Shown here: piece after piece, positions 1 to 7,516 of the stretch
How the letters are laid out: each line of letters starts with the position of its first letter
Numbering within the stretch: the stretch's first letter is position 1
NCBI RefSeq assembly: GCF_013697085.1
Contig: NZ_JACEFT010000005.1
Span: 142,372-206,371, forward strand
DNA from: Billgrantia kenyensis
Lineage (GTDB): Bacteria > Pseudomonadota > Gammaproteobacteria > Pseudomonadales > Halomonadaceae
DNA length: 64,000 bases
Direction: 5' to 3'
Made by a program: the position numbers and the translations under genes
The notes under the pieces: model-generated
What the model was told of the DNA's origin: nothing
Database searches by the model: none
What the model saw: the letters and a program-made list of their open reading frames with translations, nothing else

Positions 1-496
1 CCAACCGTACGCCATCCTCCACCAAGGCACGCTCGAGGCAGGCATCAAAGACCGTTTCATCGGCCTCCTCGGCGGTGATCAGGTACTCGGTAGGCAGCAT
101 CACCGCCTGCAGGATCGGCAGGTTGGCAGCCGGAAACGGGTAGTTGACCAGTTCCTCCAGCGGCACCCAGCGCACTGCCTGGCCCTCGCGCCCGAAAGGC
201 TCGCCGTTGAAATCATGGACCTGCCAGACATCCAGCAGAATATGCTTGTCTGGATACTCGTGGTGGACACGAATCAGCGGCTGGGCACGCCTGATCTCCA
301 CGCCAAGTTCCTCGTGAAGCTCACGCTTGAGGCCTTCCAGCCCGGTCTCGTAGGGCGCCAGCTTGCCCCCCGGGAATTCCCAAAGGCCGCCGTGGTCGAC
401 GTTGGAGGGGCGACGAGCGATAAGCGCTTTCCGGCCATCGCTGCTGAGGATGGCGGCCGCCGCCACGTGCACCCTTCTCTTCACCATTACGTTCAT
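1..496 (-). CDS. mutT: MutT-type Nudix hydrolase, 3' part cut by window edge
   Basis: Nudix hydrolase, likely sanitising 8-oxo-dGTP. After the start MNVMVKRRVHV comes a full Nudix box at about residues 41-63 (GKLAPYE, then RELHEELGV), matching GX5EX7REUXEEXGU. From about residue 150 the sequence LPTEYLIT opens a second region. In many gammaproteobacterial MutT proteins of about 310 residues this is a C-terminal TenI/thiamine-phosphate-synthase-like domain; here it runs off the window, so that domain is inferred. Start chosen at the ATG preceded by TAGGAG at 7 nt; a second in-frame ATG lies three codons on. It is downstream of argJ on the same strand (80-nt gap), as in Pseudomonas. Confidence 0.9.
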   Translation of the reverse strand, partial: MNVMVKRRVHVAAAAILSSDGRKALIARRPSNVDHGGLWEFPGGKLAPYETGLEGLKRELHEELGVEIRRAQPLIRVHHEYPDKHILLDVWQVHDFNGEPFGREGQAVRWVPLEELVNYPFPAANLPILQAVMLPTEYLITAEEADETVFDACLERALVEDGVRL

Positions 497-575
497 TGAC
501 TCCTACCCGCTTGTCCCGCAACGTCATGCGCGTTGCGGGGGTGATGTTCTTGCCTTGCGGCCCTTTCCAGCTTGC

Positions 576-1805
576 CTAGCTGCGATAGTCGGCGTTGATG
601 CTGACGTACTCCTGAGAAAGGTCGGTGGTCCACACCGTTGCGCTCTCTTCGCCTCGCCCCAGGTCGATACGGATGGTGATTTCTTCCTCACGCATGATCC
701 GGCTCCCCTGCTCCTCGGTGTAGCCGTTGGCTCGTCCACCGTTCTCCACCAAGCGTACGTCACCCAGATCGATGGTCACCCGGGACACGTCGAAATCGCT
801 CACCGGAGCCCGTCCCACTGCTGCCAGTATACGCCCCCAGTTGGCATCGGAAGCGAACAACGCCGTCTTGACCAGCGGAGAATGCGCCACGGTAAAGCCC
901 ACCTCCAGTGCTTCCTCCCGGCTCGCTGCTCCCTGCACCTGCAAGGTGACGAACTTGGTGGCGCCCTCGCCATCGCGAACGATGGCCTGGGCCAGCTCGG
1001 TCATCACCCGCTGCAAACCGTTGCGGAAAATGACGATCTCCTCGTCGCTCGTCAGCGTGGCGCCGCGCCCCGTGGCGATCAGCATGCAGGCGTCGTTGGT
1101 GGAGGTATCGCCATCCACGCTGATGCAGTTGAAGGAGCGCTCCACCGTCTCGCGCAGCAGCGAATCGAGCAGGGGTTGCTCGATCGCGGCATCGGTGGCG
1201 ACAAAAGCCAGCATGGTAGCCATGTTGGGCTTGATCATGCCCGAGCCCTTGCTGATGCCGTTGATGGTCACCTTGCGATCACCTAATTCCAGCTCCACGC
1301 TGGCGCCCTTGGGGCGGGTGTCGGTGGTGAGAATGCCCTCGCCGGCGTGCCTCCATGCCTCGCTGTCTTCCGCCAGAGAATCGAGCGCCGGGGCGAGCCC
1401 GGCCAGCAGCCGCTCCATGGGCAGCGGCTCACCGATTACCCCGGTGGAAAACGGCAGCACACTGTCAGCCGGCACACCGGCAAGCCTGGCCAGCTCGGCA
1501 CAGGTGGCATGCGCATCCCGTAGACCGATCTCGCCGGTACCGGCATTGGCGTTGCCGGTATTGATCACCAGCAGGCGAGGCCCCTCGCCGCGCGCCTGGC
1601 AAGCGGCAAGCGATGCCTTGGCCACGCTGACAGGAGCCGCGCAGAAGGCGTTGAGCGTGAAGCTTCCCGCCACCCGCGCCCCCTCGGGAACCTGGATCAC
1701 CACCAGGTCACGGCGCCCGGACTTCTTGATGCCTGCCATGGCAGTTCCCAGGCGCACCCCTTCGATGACCGGCATGACCGGAAAACGTGTCTCACCCACT
1801 GCCAT
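576..1805 (-). CDS. argJ: Glutamate N-acetyltransferase / ornithine acetyltransferase ArgJ
   Basis: Arginine biosynthesis: moves the acetyl group from N-acetylornithine to glutamate, and in bifunctional members also acetylates glutamate from acetyl-CoA. The 409-residue protein has the usual family length. The autocleavage region KGSGMIKPNMATMLAF is intact; the precursor is cut before the Thr of ATML to give alpha and beta chains with Thr as nucleophile. The C-terminal TTDLSQEYVSINADYRS is typical. ATG start with AGGAG about 11 nt upstream. It sits between secA and mutT on one strand, the conserved secA-argJ-mutT order. Mono- versus bifunctionality cannot be read from sequence alone. Confidence 0.96.
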   Translation of the reverse strand: MAVGETRFPVMPVIEGVRLGTAMAGIKKSGRRDLVVIQVPEGARVAGSFTLNAFCAAPVSVAKASLAACQARGEGPRLLVINTGNANAGTGEIGLRDAHATCAELARLAGVPADSVLPFSTGVIGEPLPMERLLAGLAPALDSLAEDSEAWRHAGEGILTTDTRPKGASVELELGDRKVTINGISKGSGMIKPNMATMLAFVATDAAIEQPLLDSLLRETVERSFNCISVDGDTSTNDACMLIATGRGATLTSDEEIVIFRNGLQRVMTELAQAIVRDGEGATKFVTLQVQGAASREEALEVGFTVAHSPLVKTALFASDANWGRILAAVGRAPVSDFDVSRVTIDLGDVRLVENGGRANGYTEEQGSRIMREEEITIRIDLGRGEESATVWTTDLSQEYVSINADYRS

Positions 1806-1898
1806 GGAACGCTTACTCCTCAGTTAATTGGGTCGTCAACCTGCCGAGTGACCAAGCGCCCGGGATGTACCGCAGGCGCATGAAGCTCAGGCATCGAT

Positions 1899-4631
1899 TC
1901 AGCTCAACTGGCCGCAGCACTGCTTGTACTTCTTGCCAGAACCGCAGGGGCAGGGATCGTTGCGCCCCACCTTGGGCCCCTCACGACGCACGGGTCGGCC
2001 GTCACTACCCGGCGCCGCTGCCGGCTGGGTCTCGTCGTCGACCGCTACGTCCTCGCGGCGGCTGTCGGCGGCGGCCTTCTCCCGCTCCAGGGCCTCGCGG
2101 CGCTGGCGCTCGAGCTCGTCCACCTCTTCCGGGCGACGCACCTGTACATGGCTGGTGATGCGAGTGATATCGGACTTGATGTTGGTCAGCAGCGACTGAA
2201 ACAGCTCGAAGGACTCGCGCTTGTACTCCTGCTTGGGGTTCTTCTGCGCATAGCCGCGCAGGTGAATGCCGCGACGCAGGTGGTCCATCGATTGCAGGTG
2301 CTCCTTCCAGCGCGTGTCGAGCACCTGGAGCATGATCTGCTTTTCAAAGCGGCGCATCAGCTCGACACCGGCAGTGTCGATCTTGTCCTGATAGGCCTTG
2401 CGGTGCATTTCGTGGAGCCGCTCGCGCAGCTGTTCCTCGTGGAAACGCTCGTCCTGCTCGGACCACTCCACCACCGGGGCGTCGAGATTGAACTCGGTCT
2501 TGAGATGCTCCTGCAGGCCGGGAAGGTCCCACTGCTCAGGAAGGCTCTGGGGTGGCACGAACTCGCTCACGGCAAGGTCGAGCACCTCGTTGCGAATGCC
2601 CAGCACGTTCTCGGAGACGTCCTCGGCAGCGAGAATCTCATTGCGCTGCTCGTAGATCACACGGCGCTGGTCGTTGGCCACGTCGTCGTATTCGAGCAGC
2701 TGCTTGCGGATATCGAAGTTGCGACTCTCGACCTTCTTCTGCGCCCGCTCAACGGCGTTGGTGACCATCTTGTGTTCGATGGCCTCGCCGCGCTCCAGGC
2801 CCAGCGCCTTCATCATGCGCTGCACCCGATCGGAGCCGAACAGGCGCATCAGGCTATCTTCCATGGAGAGGAAGAAGCGCGTGGAACCCGGGTCGCCCTG
2901 GCGACCGGCACGACCACGCAGCTGATTATCGATGCGCCGCGACTCGTGACGCTCGGAGCCGACCACGTGCAGGCCGCCGGCTTCCAGCACCGCCTCGTGG
3001 CGCATCCGCCACTCCTCACGCAGCTGGTCGAGCTGCTCCTGGGTGGGATTCTCGAGCTTGGCGGCTTCCGCCTCCCAGTTGCCGCCCAGCACGATGTCGG
3101 TACCGCGGCCGGCCATGTTGGTGGCGATGGTAACGGCGCCCGGCCTGCCGGCCTGGGCGATGATCTCGGCCTCGCTCTGGTGCTGCTTGGCGTTGAGCAC
3201 GTTGAAATCGATCCCCGCCTGCTTCATCAGCCCCGCCAGGTACTCGGAGGTCTCGATGGAAGCGGTACCCACCAGTACCGGGCGACCGGCCTCGGTCTCG
3301 GCCTTGACGTCGTTGATGATGGCCTCGAACTTCTCCTCTGCGGTGAGGTAGACGAGGTCATTGAGGTCGCGACGCACCAGGGGCCGATTGGTGGGAATGA
3401 CGATCACGTCCAGGCCGTAGATCTGGCGGAATTCGAAGGCCTCGGTGTCGGCGGTGCCGGTCATGCCGGCCAGCTTGTCGTAGAGGCGGAAGTAGTTCTG
3501 GAAGGTGGTCGAGGCCAGGGTCTGACTCTCGCGCTGTACCGGCACCCCTTCCTTGGCCTCCACCGCCTGGTGCAGGCCCTCGGACCAGCGACGCCCCGGC
3601 ATGGTGCGGCCGGTATGCTCGTCGACGATCACCACCTGGTTGTCGGAGACGATGTAGTCGACGTCGCGATGGTAGAGGTGGCGTGCGCGCAACGCCGAGT
3701 GCATGTGATGCAGCAGGTTGAGGTTCTGCGCGGCGTAGAGCGAATCCTCTTCACCCAGCAGACCTTCGGCGCGCATCAAGTCCTCGACCTTGTTATGGCC
3801 GGCCTCGGTGATCTCGACCTGCTTCTGCTTCTCTTCGAGGGTGAAGTCGCCGGTGACAGGAATGTCGGCATCCTCGGAGACTTCGCCTTTCTCGAGCTGG
3901 GCTGCCAGCCGGTCGACCACCTTGTAGAGCTCGGTGTTCTCATCGACTGCGCCGGAAATGATCAGCGGCGTACGCGCCTCGTCGATGAGGATCGAGTCCA
4001 CTTCATCGATGATGGCGTAGCTCAGGCCACGCTGGACCTTGTCCTCCAGCGAAAAGGCCATGTTGTCGCGCAGGTAGTCGAAGCCGTACTCGTTGTTGGT
4101 ACCGTAGGTGATGTCGCAGGCGTAGGCAGCACGCTTCTCTTCTGAGGTCTGGCCGGCATAGATGGTGCCCACCGTCAGCCCCAGGAATTCATAGAGCGGG
4201 CGCATCCACTCGGCGTCGCGCCGGGCCAGGTAGTCGTTCACGGTCACCACGTGCACGCCATCGCCGGGCAGCGCATTGAGGTAGACCGCCAGCGTGGCCA
4301 CCAGCGTCTTGCCCTCCCCGGTCTTCATTTCGGCGATGCGCCCGCGATGCAGGGTCATGCCGCCGACCATCTGCACGTCGAAATGGCGCATGCCCATCAC
4401 CCGCTTGCTGGCCTCGCGCACCGTGGCGAAGGCCTCGGGGAGCAGGGTGTCCAGGCTCTCGCCAGCTGAGAGGCGCTCGCGGAGCTCCACCGTGCGGGAC
4501 TGAAGCGCGGCATCGTCGAGCGCTTCGAACTGCGGCTCCAGGGCGTTGATCTGCAAGACCTGGCGCTGCATGCGCTTGACTTCGCGGTCGTTCTTGGAGC
4601 CGACGACCTTACGTAACAATGTATTGATCAT
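1899..4631 (-). CDS. secA: Protein translocase ATPase SecA
   Basis: Motor of the Sec pathway: binds preproteins and drives them through SecYEG with ATP. 910 residues. The [12 protein letters not shown] start is the family N-terminus; in-frame sequence extends 25 codons further upstream but lacks family similarity. Walker [13 protein letters not shown] lies near residues 101-112, with [13 protein letters not shown] in the DEAD motor and [10 protein letters not shown] plus [11 protein letters not shown] in the second helicase domain. The Cys-rich zinc/SecB-binding tail [15 protein letters not shown] is intact. The ribosome-binding site is weak (GGA 7-9 nt before ATG). The leader carries a sequence complementary to the end of the upstream small gene, suggesting translational control (see 4646-4727). 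Confidence 0.98.
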   Translation of the reverse strand: MINTLLRKVVGSKNDREVKRMQRQVLQINALEPQFEALDDAALQSRTVELRERLSAGESLDTLLPEAFATVREASKRVMGMRHFDVQMVGGMTLHRGRIAEMKTGEGKTLVATLAVYLNALPGDGVHVVTVNDYLARRDAEWMRPLYEFLGLTVGTIYAGQTSEEKRAAYACDITYGTNNEYGFDYLRDNMAFSLEDKVQRGLSYAIIDEVDSILIDEARTPLIISGAVDENTELYKVVDRLAAQLEKGEVSEDADIPVTGDFTLEEKQKQVEITEAGHNKVEDLMRAEGLLGEEDSLYAAQNLNLLHHMHSALRARHLYHRDVDYIVSDNQVVIVDEHTGRTMPGRRWSEGLHQAVEAKEGVPVQRESQTLASTTFQNYFRLYDKLAGMTGTADTEAFEFRQIYGLDVIVIPTNRPLVRRDLNDLVYLTAEEKFEAIINDVKAETEAGRPVLVGTASIETSEYLAGLMKQAGIDFNVLNAKQHQSEAEIIAQAGRPGAVTIATNMAGRGTDIVLGGNWEAEAAKLENPTQEQLDQLREEWRMRHEAVLEAGGLHVVGSERHESRRIDNQLRGRAGRQGDPGSTRFFLSMEDSLMRLFGSDRVQRMMKALGLERGEAIEHKMVTNAVERAQKKVESRNFDIRKQLLEYDDVANDQRRVIYEQRNEILAAEDVSENVLGIRNEVLDLAVSEFVPPQSLPEQWDLPGLQEHLKTEFNLDAPVVEWSEQDERFHEEQLRERLHEMHRKAYQDKIDTAGVELMRRFEKQIMLQVLDTRWKEHLQSMDHLRRGIHLRGYAQKNPKQEYKRESFELFQSLLTNIKSDITRITSHVQVRRPEEVDELERQRREALEREKAAADSRREDVAVDDETQPAAAPGSDGRPVRREGPKVGRNDPCPCGSGKKYKQCCGQLS

Positions 4632-4645
4632 GGAACGTCCATTCT

Positions 4646-4727
4646 TGGTGTCACATTCAGCCGGCACTGCACTGGGCGGATCCCAGTCGTGGCCGACAGT
4701 TTTCATTTCAATTGAAGCGTGACACCA
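4646..4727 (-). promoter_or_regulatory. Predicted secA leader RNA structure overlapping the end of the upstream gene
   Basis: In the transcript (minus strand), TGGTGTCAC at 4727-4719 lies in the last codons of the upstream small gene. It is exactly complementary to GTGACACCA at 4654-4646, which ends 5 nt before the weak secA ribosome-binding site. The 64-nt loop holds a further 6-bp hairpin (ACTGGG/CCCAGT, 4671-4687). A ribosome paused on the Arg-Gly-Pro-Pro codons (4740-4729) would cover the upstream arm and free the secA start. This matches the logic of E. coli secM-secA; structure and function are inferred. Confidence 0.5.
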
Positions 4728-5082
4728 GCGGTGGACCTCGGCGGGTCAGGACGTCATGGGCGGCAGCCCAGCGGTAGCGCTGCGGCGGCCTGCGCGGCGG
4801 CTCGCTGCGTCTTGCCGAGGCCAGCGGACGCCGCCGCGGCCAGTGGGGCAAGGCACGCCGTCTCGCCACATAGCGGCAGCGGGCGCGCATCAAGGTCGGA
4901 GCAAGAATGCAGGTCTGAACGACGCGCTCTGCCAGGCGCAGGGTTTCGGCCTGGGTCAGGCCTGCCGGCAACAGACAGCTTACCAGCAGCCCGGCGAGCC
5001 ACCAGCGCGACCGTTGGCGACTGCGCATCGCCGCAGTCGAGGGGCCGGCGGCGCTACGATCCTGTGGCTGGGCGGCGGTCAT
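4708..5082 (-). CDS. Small exported protein upstream of secA, candidate SecM-like arrest peptide
   Basis: 124 residues from the ATG at 5082 (GGAG about 12 nt upstream); an internal ATG at 5028 would give 106. A basic stretch ([10 protein letters not shown]) precedes a hydrophobic core ([13 protein letters not shown]) and a likely signal-peptidase site after LTQA, so a Sec signal peptide is clear. The mature part is about 79 residues, very Arg-rich, and ends [20 protein letters not shown]. The Arg-Gly-Pro-Pro near the C-terminus, with Trp 10 residues before that Arg, recalls E. coli SecM (Trp, then RAGP, then four residues) and the RAPP-type arrest peptides. The stop is 76 nt before secA. Third codon positions are strongly GC-rich, supporting a real gene, while the motif codons CGA-GGT-CCA are less preferred ones. 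I see no homology to SecM outside this pattern. Gene fairly sure; arrest role inferred. Confidence 0.7.
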   Translation of the reverse strand: MTAAQPQDRSAAGPSTAAMRSRQRSRWWLAGLLVSCLLPAGLTQAETLRLAERVVQTCILAPTLMRARCRYVARRRALPHWPRRRPLASARRSEPPRRPPQRYRWAAAHDVLTRRGPPLVSRFN

Positions 5083-5143
5083 GCTGTCGCTGATCTCCGG
5101 GCATGCTAGGCTTGGCGAGTTGGATTGGCCGAGAAACAAGCCC

Positions 5144-5608
5144 ATGAGTATAAAGGTTAAGCGCTCACGAGCACAGCCCATGTCTCGCCTGTTGGGGGGG
5201 AATGGCGAGCTCGCGCCACTGATGCGCACGGCGAGGCTGATTGCCAAGGCGCAACAGTATCTGCGCGATCACCTGCCGGAAGAGGTGCGCGAGCACCTGT
5301 TCGTGGGCGGCTACCGCGACGGCAAGCTGACGCTGCTCACCGACCGCGCCGTATGGCTGACCTGGCTGCGCTACGAGCAGCCTCGGCTTCTCGAGCTGCT
5401 GCACCAGCTACCGGAATTCGCCGCAGTGAGCGGTTTCACCCTCAAGGTGCGCCCGGTGCGCCCGCTCAAGGTACCGCCGCGGCAGGTACGCACCCTGCCG
5501 GCCCCGGCCGCCGACGAAATTTCCGCCTGCGCCGCCGACGTCGAGGATCCGCGACTCAGGCGCGCCCTGGAGCGGCTCGCCTCGCATGCCGAACGCGGTG
5601 AGGAGTAG
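5144..5608 (+). CDS. dciA: DUF721/DciA family protein
   Basis: 154 residues, resembling DciA, the helicase loader that recruits DnaB in bacteria lacking DnaC. The DUF721 core runs from about residue 35 to 110 (VREHLFVGGYRDGKLTLL, then VWLTWLRYEQPRLLELL), the typical alpha/beta fold. Short basic N-terminus and a charged helical C-terminus. Start taken at MSIKVKRS; MSRLLGGNGE at 5180 is an alternative. No strong ribosome-binding site distinguishes them. Divergent from the secA-side small gene with 61 bp between starts, so both promoters must share that gap. A DUF721 gene beside secA is also found in Pseudomonas. Confidence 0.8.
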   Translation: MSIKVKRSRAQPMSRLLGGNGELAPLMRTARLIAKAQQYLRDHLPEEVREHLFVGGYRDGKLTLLTDRAVWLTWLRYEQPRLLELLHQLPEFAAVSGFTLKVRPVRPLKVPPRQVRTLPAPAADEISACAADVEDPRLRRALERLASHAERGEE

Positions 5609-5644
5609 CCCCAGGGCTACCTTGGCCTCAATCAAGATGCTCCC

Positions 5645-5911
5645 TCACCCCTCCTCCAGCCGGTAGGTAATGCCGTCAACTTCGACCTCCTTGATCTCGT
5701 TATAGGAGACGGTGACCCCGTTGATGTCCCCGGGCGCTCCTTCGTGCTCCAGCAGATCGGTTTCCGGGACCACCTTCACCCCGGTCGCCCCGACGTGCTG
5801 GACACGGGCCGAGAAACGCCTGCCCTCGTGCTCGATCAACAGCCGCTCGCCGAACATGCAGCGCCCTACCTGAGCCAATAGCTCCGCCTCATTCACCTGT
5901 TTGACGGTCAT
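5645..5911 (-). CDS. Small conserved-looking protein of unknown function
   Basis: 88 residues beginning MTVKQVNEAEL, with an excellent AGGAGAG ribosome-binding site 5 nt before the ATG. The protein is soluble and acidic, with alternating hydrophobic residues suggesting a small beta-rich fold (RFSARVQHVGATGVKVVPE, then GVTVSYNEIKEVEVDGITYRL). One Cys, no signal peptide, no membrane segment. I do not recognise a family. It is convergent with dciA (36-nt gap) and divergent from the winged-helix gene at 6096. Codon use matches its neighbours, so it is probably a resident gene rather than a chance frame. Confidence 0.7.
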   Translation of the reverse strand: MTVKQVNEAELLAQVGRCMFGERLLIEHEGRRFSARVQHVGATGVKVVPETDLLEHEGAPGDINGVTVSYNEIKEVEVDGITYRLEEG

Positions 5912-6095
5912 CGCTCTCCTCCCTGTGTGATGTATCGGCCCATGCCGGGCCGGTGGGTCCCTCTCTCTGACCTTCACTGTAGGAGATGATGGCACACACG
6001 ACATCCTGGGCGTTTCCCTGCACTGGTGGGAAGCCCGGCAACAACGCTATGCTTGAGCACTGCATGCATCGACACGACTCTTCCCCGGGACCACC

Positions 6096-6398
6096 ATGAC
6101 CCTCAGCAAGACCCAGTCCAGCTTCTACCGTCGCCTCTATCTCGCCCACCTGATCGAGCAAGGCATCGCCAGCGTGCCGGCTATCGTCGACGCCACCGGC
6201 ATGCCTCGACGTACCGCCCAGGACACCCTGAAGGCGCTCGAGGAGTTGGACATTCGCTGCGAATTCCGGCCGGCGCCGGGCGAGCGCCACAACAGTGGCA
6301 ACTATGAAATCGTCGACTGGGGACCCATCGAGCGCACCTGGGTGGCGCAGCACGCCGACAGGATTCGCCAGGCACTCGGCTATCCTACGCTGACATGA
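6096..6398 (+). CDS. Small winged helix-turn-helix protein
   Basis: 100 residues. The N-terminal 55 residues form a helix-turn-helix of the winged type: IEQGIASVPAIVDATG, then MPRRTAQDTLKALEEL as the recognition helix, followed by a short strand (IRCEFRPAP) as the wing. No ligand domain is present. It overlaps the following lipoprotein hydrolase gene by 4 nt, so the two are translationally coupled and may share function or control. Targets unknown. The architecture resembles small HTH proteins annotated in many gammaproteobacteria without an assigned role. Confidence 0.75.
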   Translation: MTLSKTQSSFYRRLYLAHLIEQGIASVPAIVDATGMPRRTAQDTLKALEELDIRCEFRPAPGERHNSGNYEIVDWGPIERTWVAQHADRIRQALGYPTLT

Positions 6399-7405
6399 AG
6401 CGACTCGGCTGCTGTCTCGGATTGCTGATCGGCCTATCCCTGCCGCTGGCCGGCTGCACCGCGCCCATGGTGCAAACGCCGGGGCCGGCCGACAGCGTGC
6501 CGCAACTGGCCGCCTATCAGGTCCTTGCCGACGACGGCTATCGACTTCCGCTGCGCCACTGGCCTGCCAAAGGCGAGCCCGGCGCGGTAGTACTCGCCGT
6601 GCACGGCTTCAACGATCACGCCGGCAGCTTCGAAGTCATGGCACGGGCCCTCACCCCGCACGGCATCGAGGTCTACGCCCACGACCAGCGTGGTTTCGGC
6701 ACCACCGACCAGCGCCGCGTGTGGGCGGGTCACGAGCGCCTGCGCGACGACGTGATCCTGATCGCGGAACTGCTCAGGGAGCGCCACCCCGACTCGCCGC
6801 TCTACCTGATCGGCAAGAGCATGGGCGGCGCGGTATCGCTGCTTGCCCTGACCGCCGAGAAACCGGTGCCGGTGGACGGCAGCGTGTTGATCGCCCCCGC
6901 CGTCTGGGGCCAGCAGGCCATGCCCTGGTATCAGCGCGCCGGTCTCTGGCTCGGCGTACGCCTGATACCCCAGGCCAGCTTCTCGATACGCACTACCCGC
7001 CGCCTGGGCATCGAGCCCACCGACGACGACGAGATCAAGCGTCAGCTCGCCGAGGACCCGCTGATCCTGCGCAGCGCGCGCATCGATACCCTCGACGGCC
7101 TGACCCGTACCATGGGGCTGGCCCTGGACGCGGTCGCCGACCTCCCCTCGCCCGCGCTGATCATGTACGGCGACGAGGACCAGGTCATTCCCATGGAAGC
7201 CTACTGTGCGCTGCTCGAACGCCTGCCGCAGGATGATGCGATCCGCCTGGCGTTCTATCCCGGCGGCTATCACATGCTGACTCGCTACAGCCAGCGTGAC
7301 CGGACCGAACAGGACTTGGCGGCGTGGCTGCACGACCCCACCGCGGCGCTGCCCTCGGGACTCGAAGTGGCGCGCGAGATTCCGCTGTCCACGCTGTGTG
7401 ATTGA
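6395..7405 (+). CDS. Outer-membrane/periplasmic lipoprotein alpha/beta hydrolase (lysophospholipase or monoacylglycerol lipase-like)
   Basis: 336 residues with a lipoprotein signal peptide: MKRLGC, hydrophobic core, lipobox LAGC at about residues 18-21, so the mature protein is acylated on that Cys. The alpha/beta hydrolase domain has HGFNDHAGSF as oxyanion motif, GKSMGG (nucleophile Ser elbow), an Asp at DEDQVIP and a His at GGYHML, in the order of the monoglyceride-lipase/lysophospholipase family. Substrate is likely a lipid ester; not determinable here. Coupled to the preceding winged-helix gene by a 4-nt overlap. Convergent with the acyl-CoA dehydrogenase gene, with a terminator between. 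Confidence 0.88.
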   Translation: MKRLGCCLGLLIGLSLPLAGCTAPMVQTPGPADSVPQLAAYQVLADDGYRLPLRHWPAKGEPGAVVLAVHGFNDHAGSFEVMARALTPHGIEVYAHDQRGFGTTDQRRVWAGHERLRDDVILIAELLRERHPDSPLYLIGKSMGGAVSLLALTAEKPVPVDGSVLIAPAVWGQQAMPWYQRAGLWLGVRLIPQASFSIRTTRRLGIEPTDDDEIKRQLAEDPLILRSARIDTLDGLTRTMGLALDAVADLPSPALIMYGDEDQVIPMEAYCALLERLPQDDAIRLAFYPGGYHMLTRYSQRDRTEQDLAAWLHDPTAALPSGLEVAREIPLSTLCD

Positions 7406-7443
7406 GCGTTGTTCGCCCTACGGCATGAGGTTGCCAGTCGACG

Positions 7444-7471
7444 AAAAAAAGCGGCGGGCAAGGCCCGCCGC
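7444..7471 (-). terminator. Rho-independent terminator of the acyl-CoA dehydrogenase gene
   Basis: GCGGCGGGC, loop of three, GCCCGCCGC at 7451-7471, a perfect 9-bp GC stem. On the minus strand it is followed by seven T residues (7450-7444). It lies 45 nt after the dehydrogenase stop and can also stop readthrough from the hydrolase gene on the other strand. Confidence 0.88.
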
Positions 7472-7516
7472 AAACCACCGATCAGTCGCACTGACCGAGA
7501 GAGATGCTTGGTGATG

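Noticed and set aside
2148..4145. 665-codon open frame opposite secA
   Set aside because: Antisense shadow of a high-GC gene; the encoded product has no recognisable domain and secA is certain.
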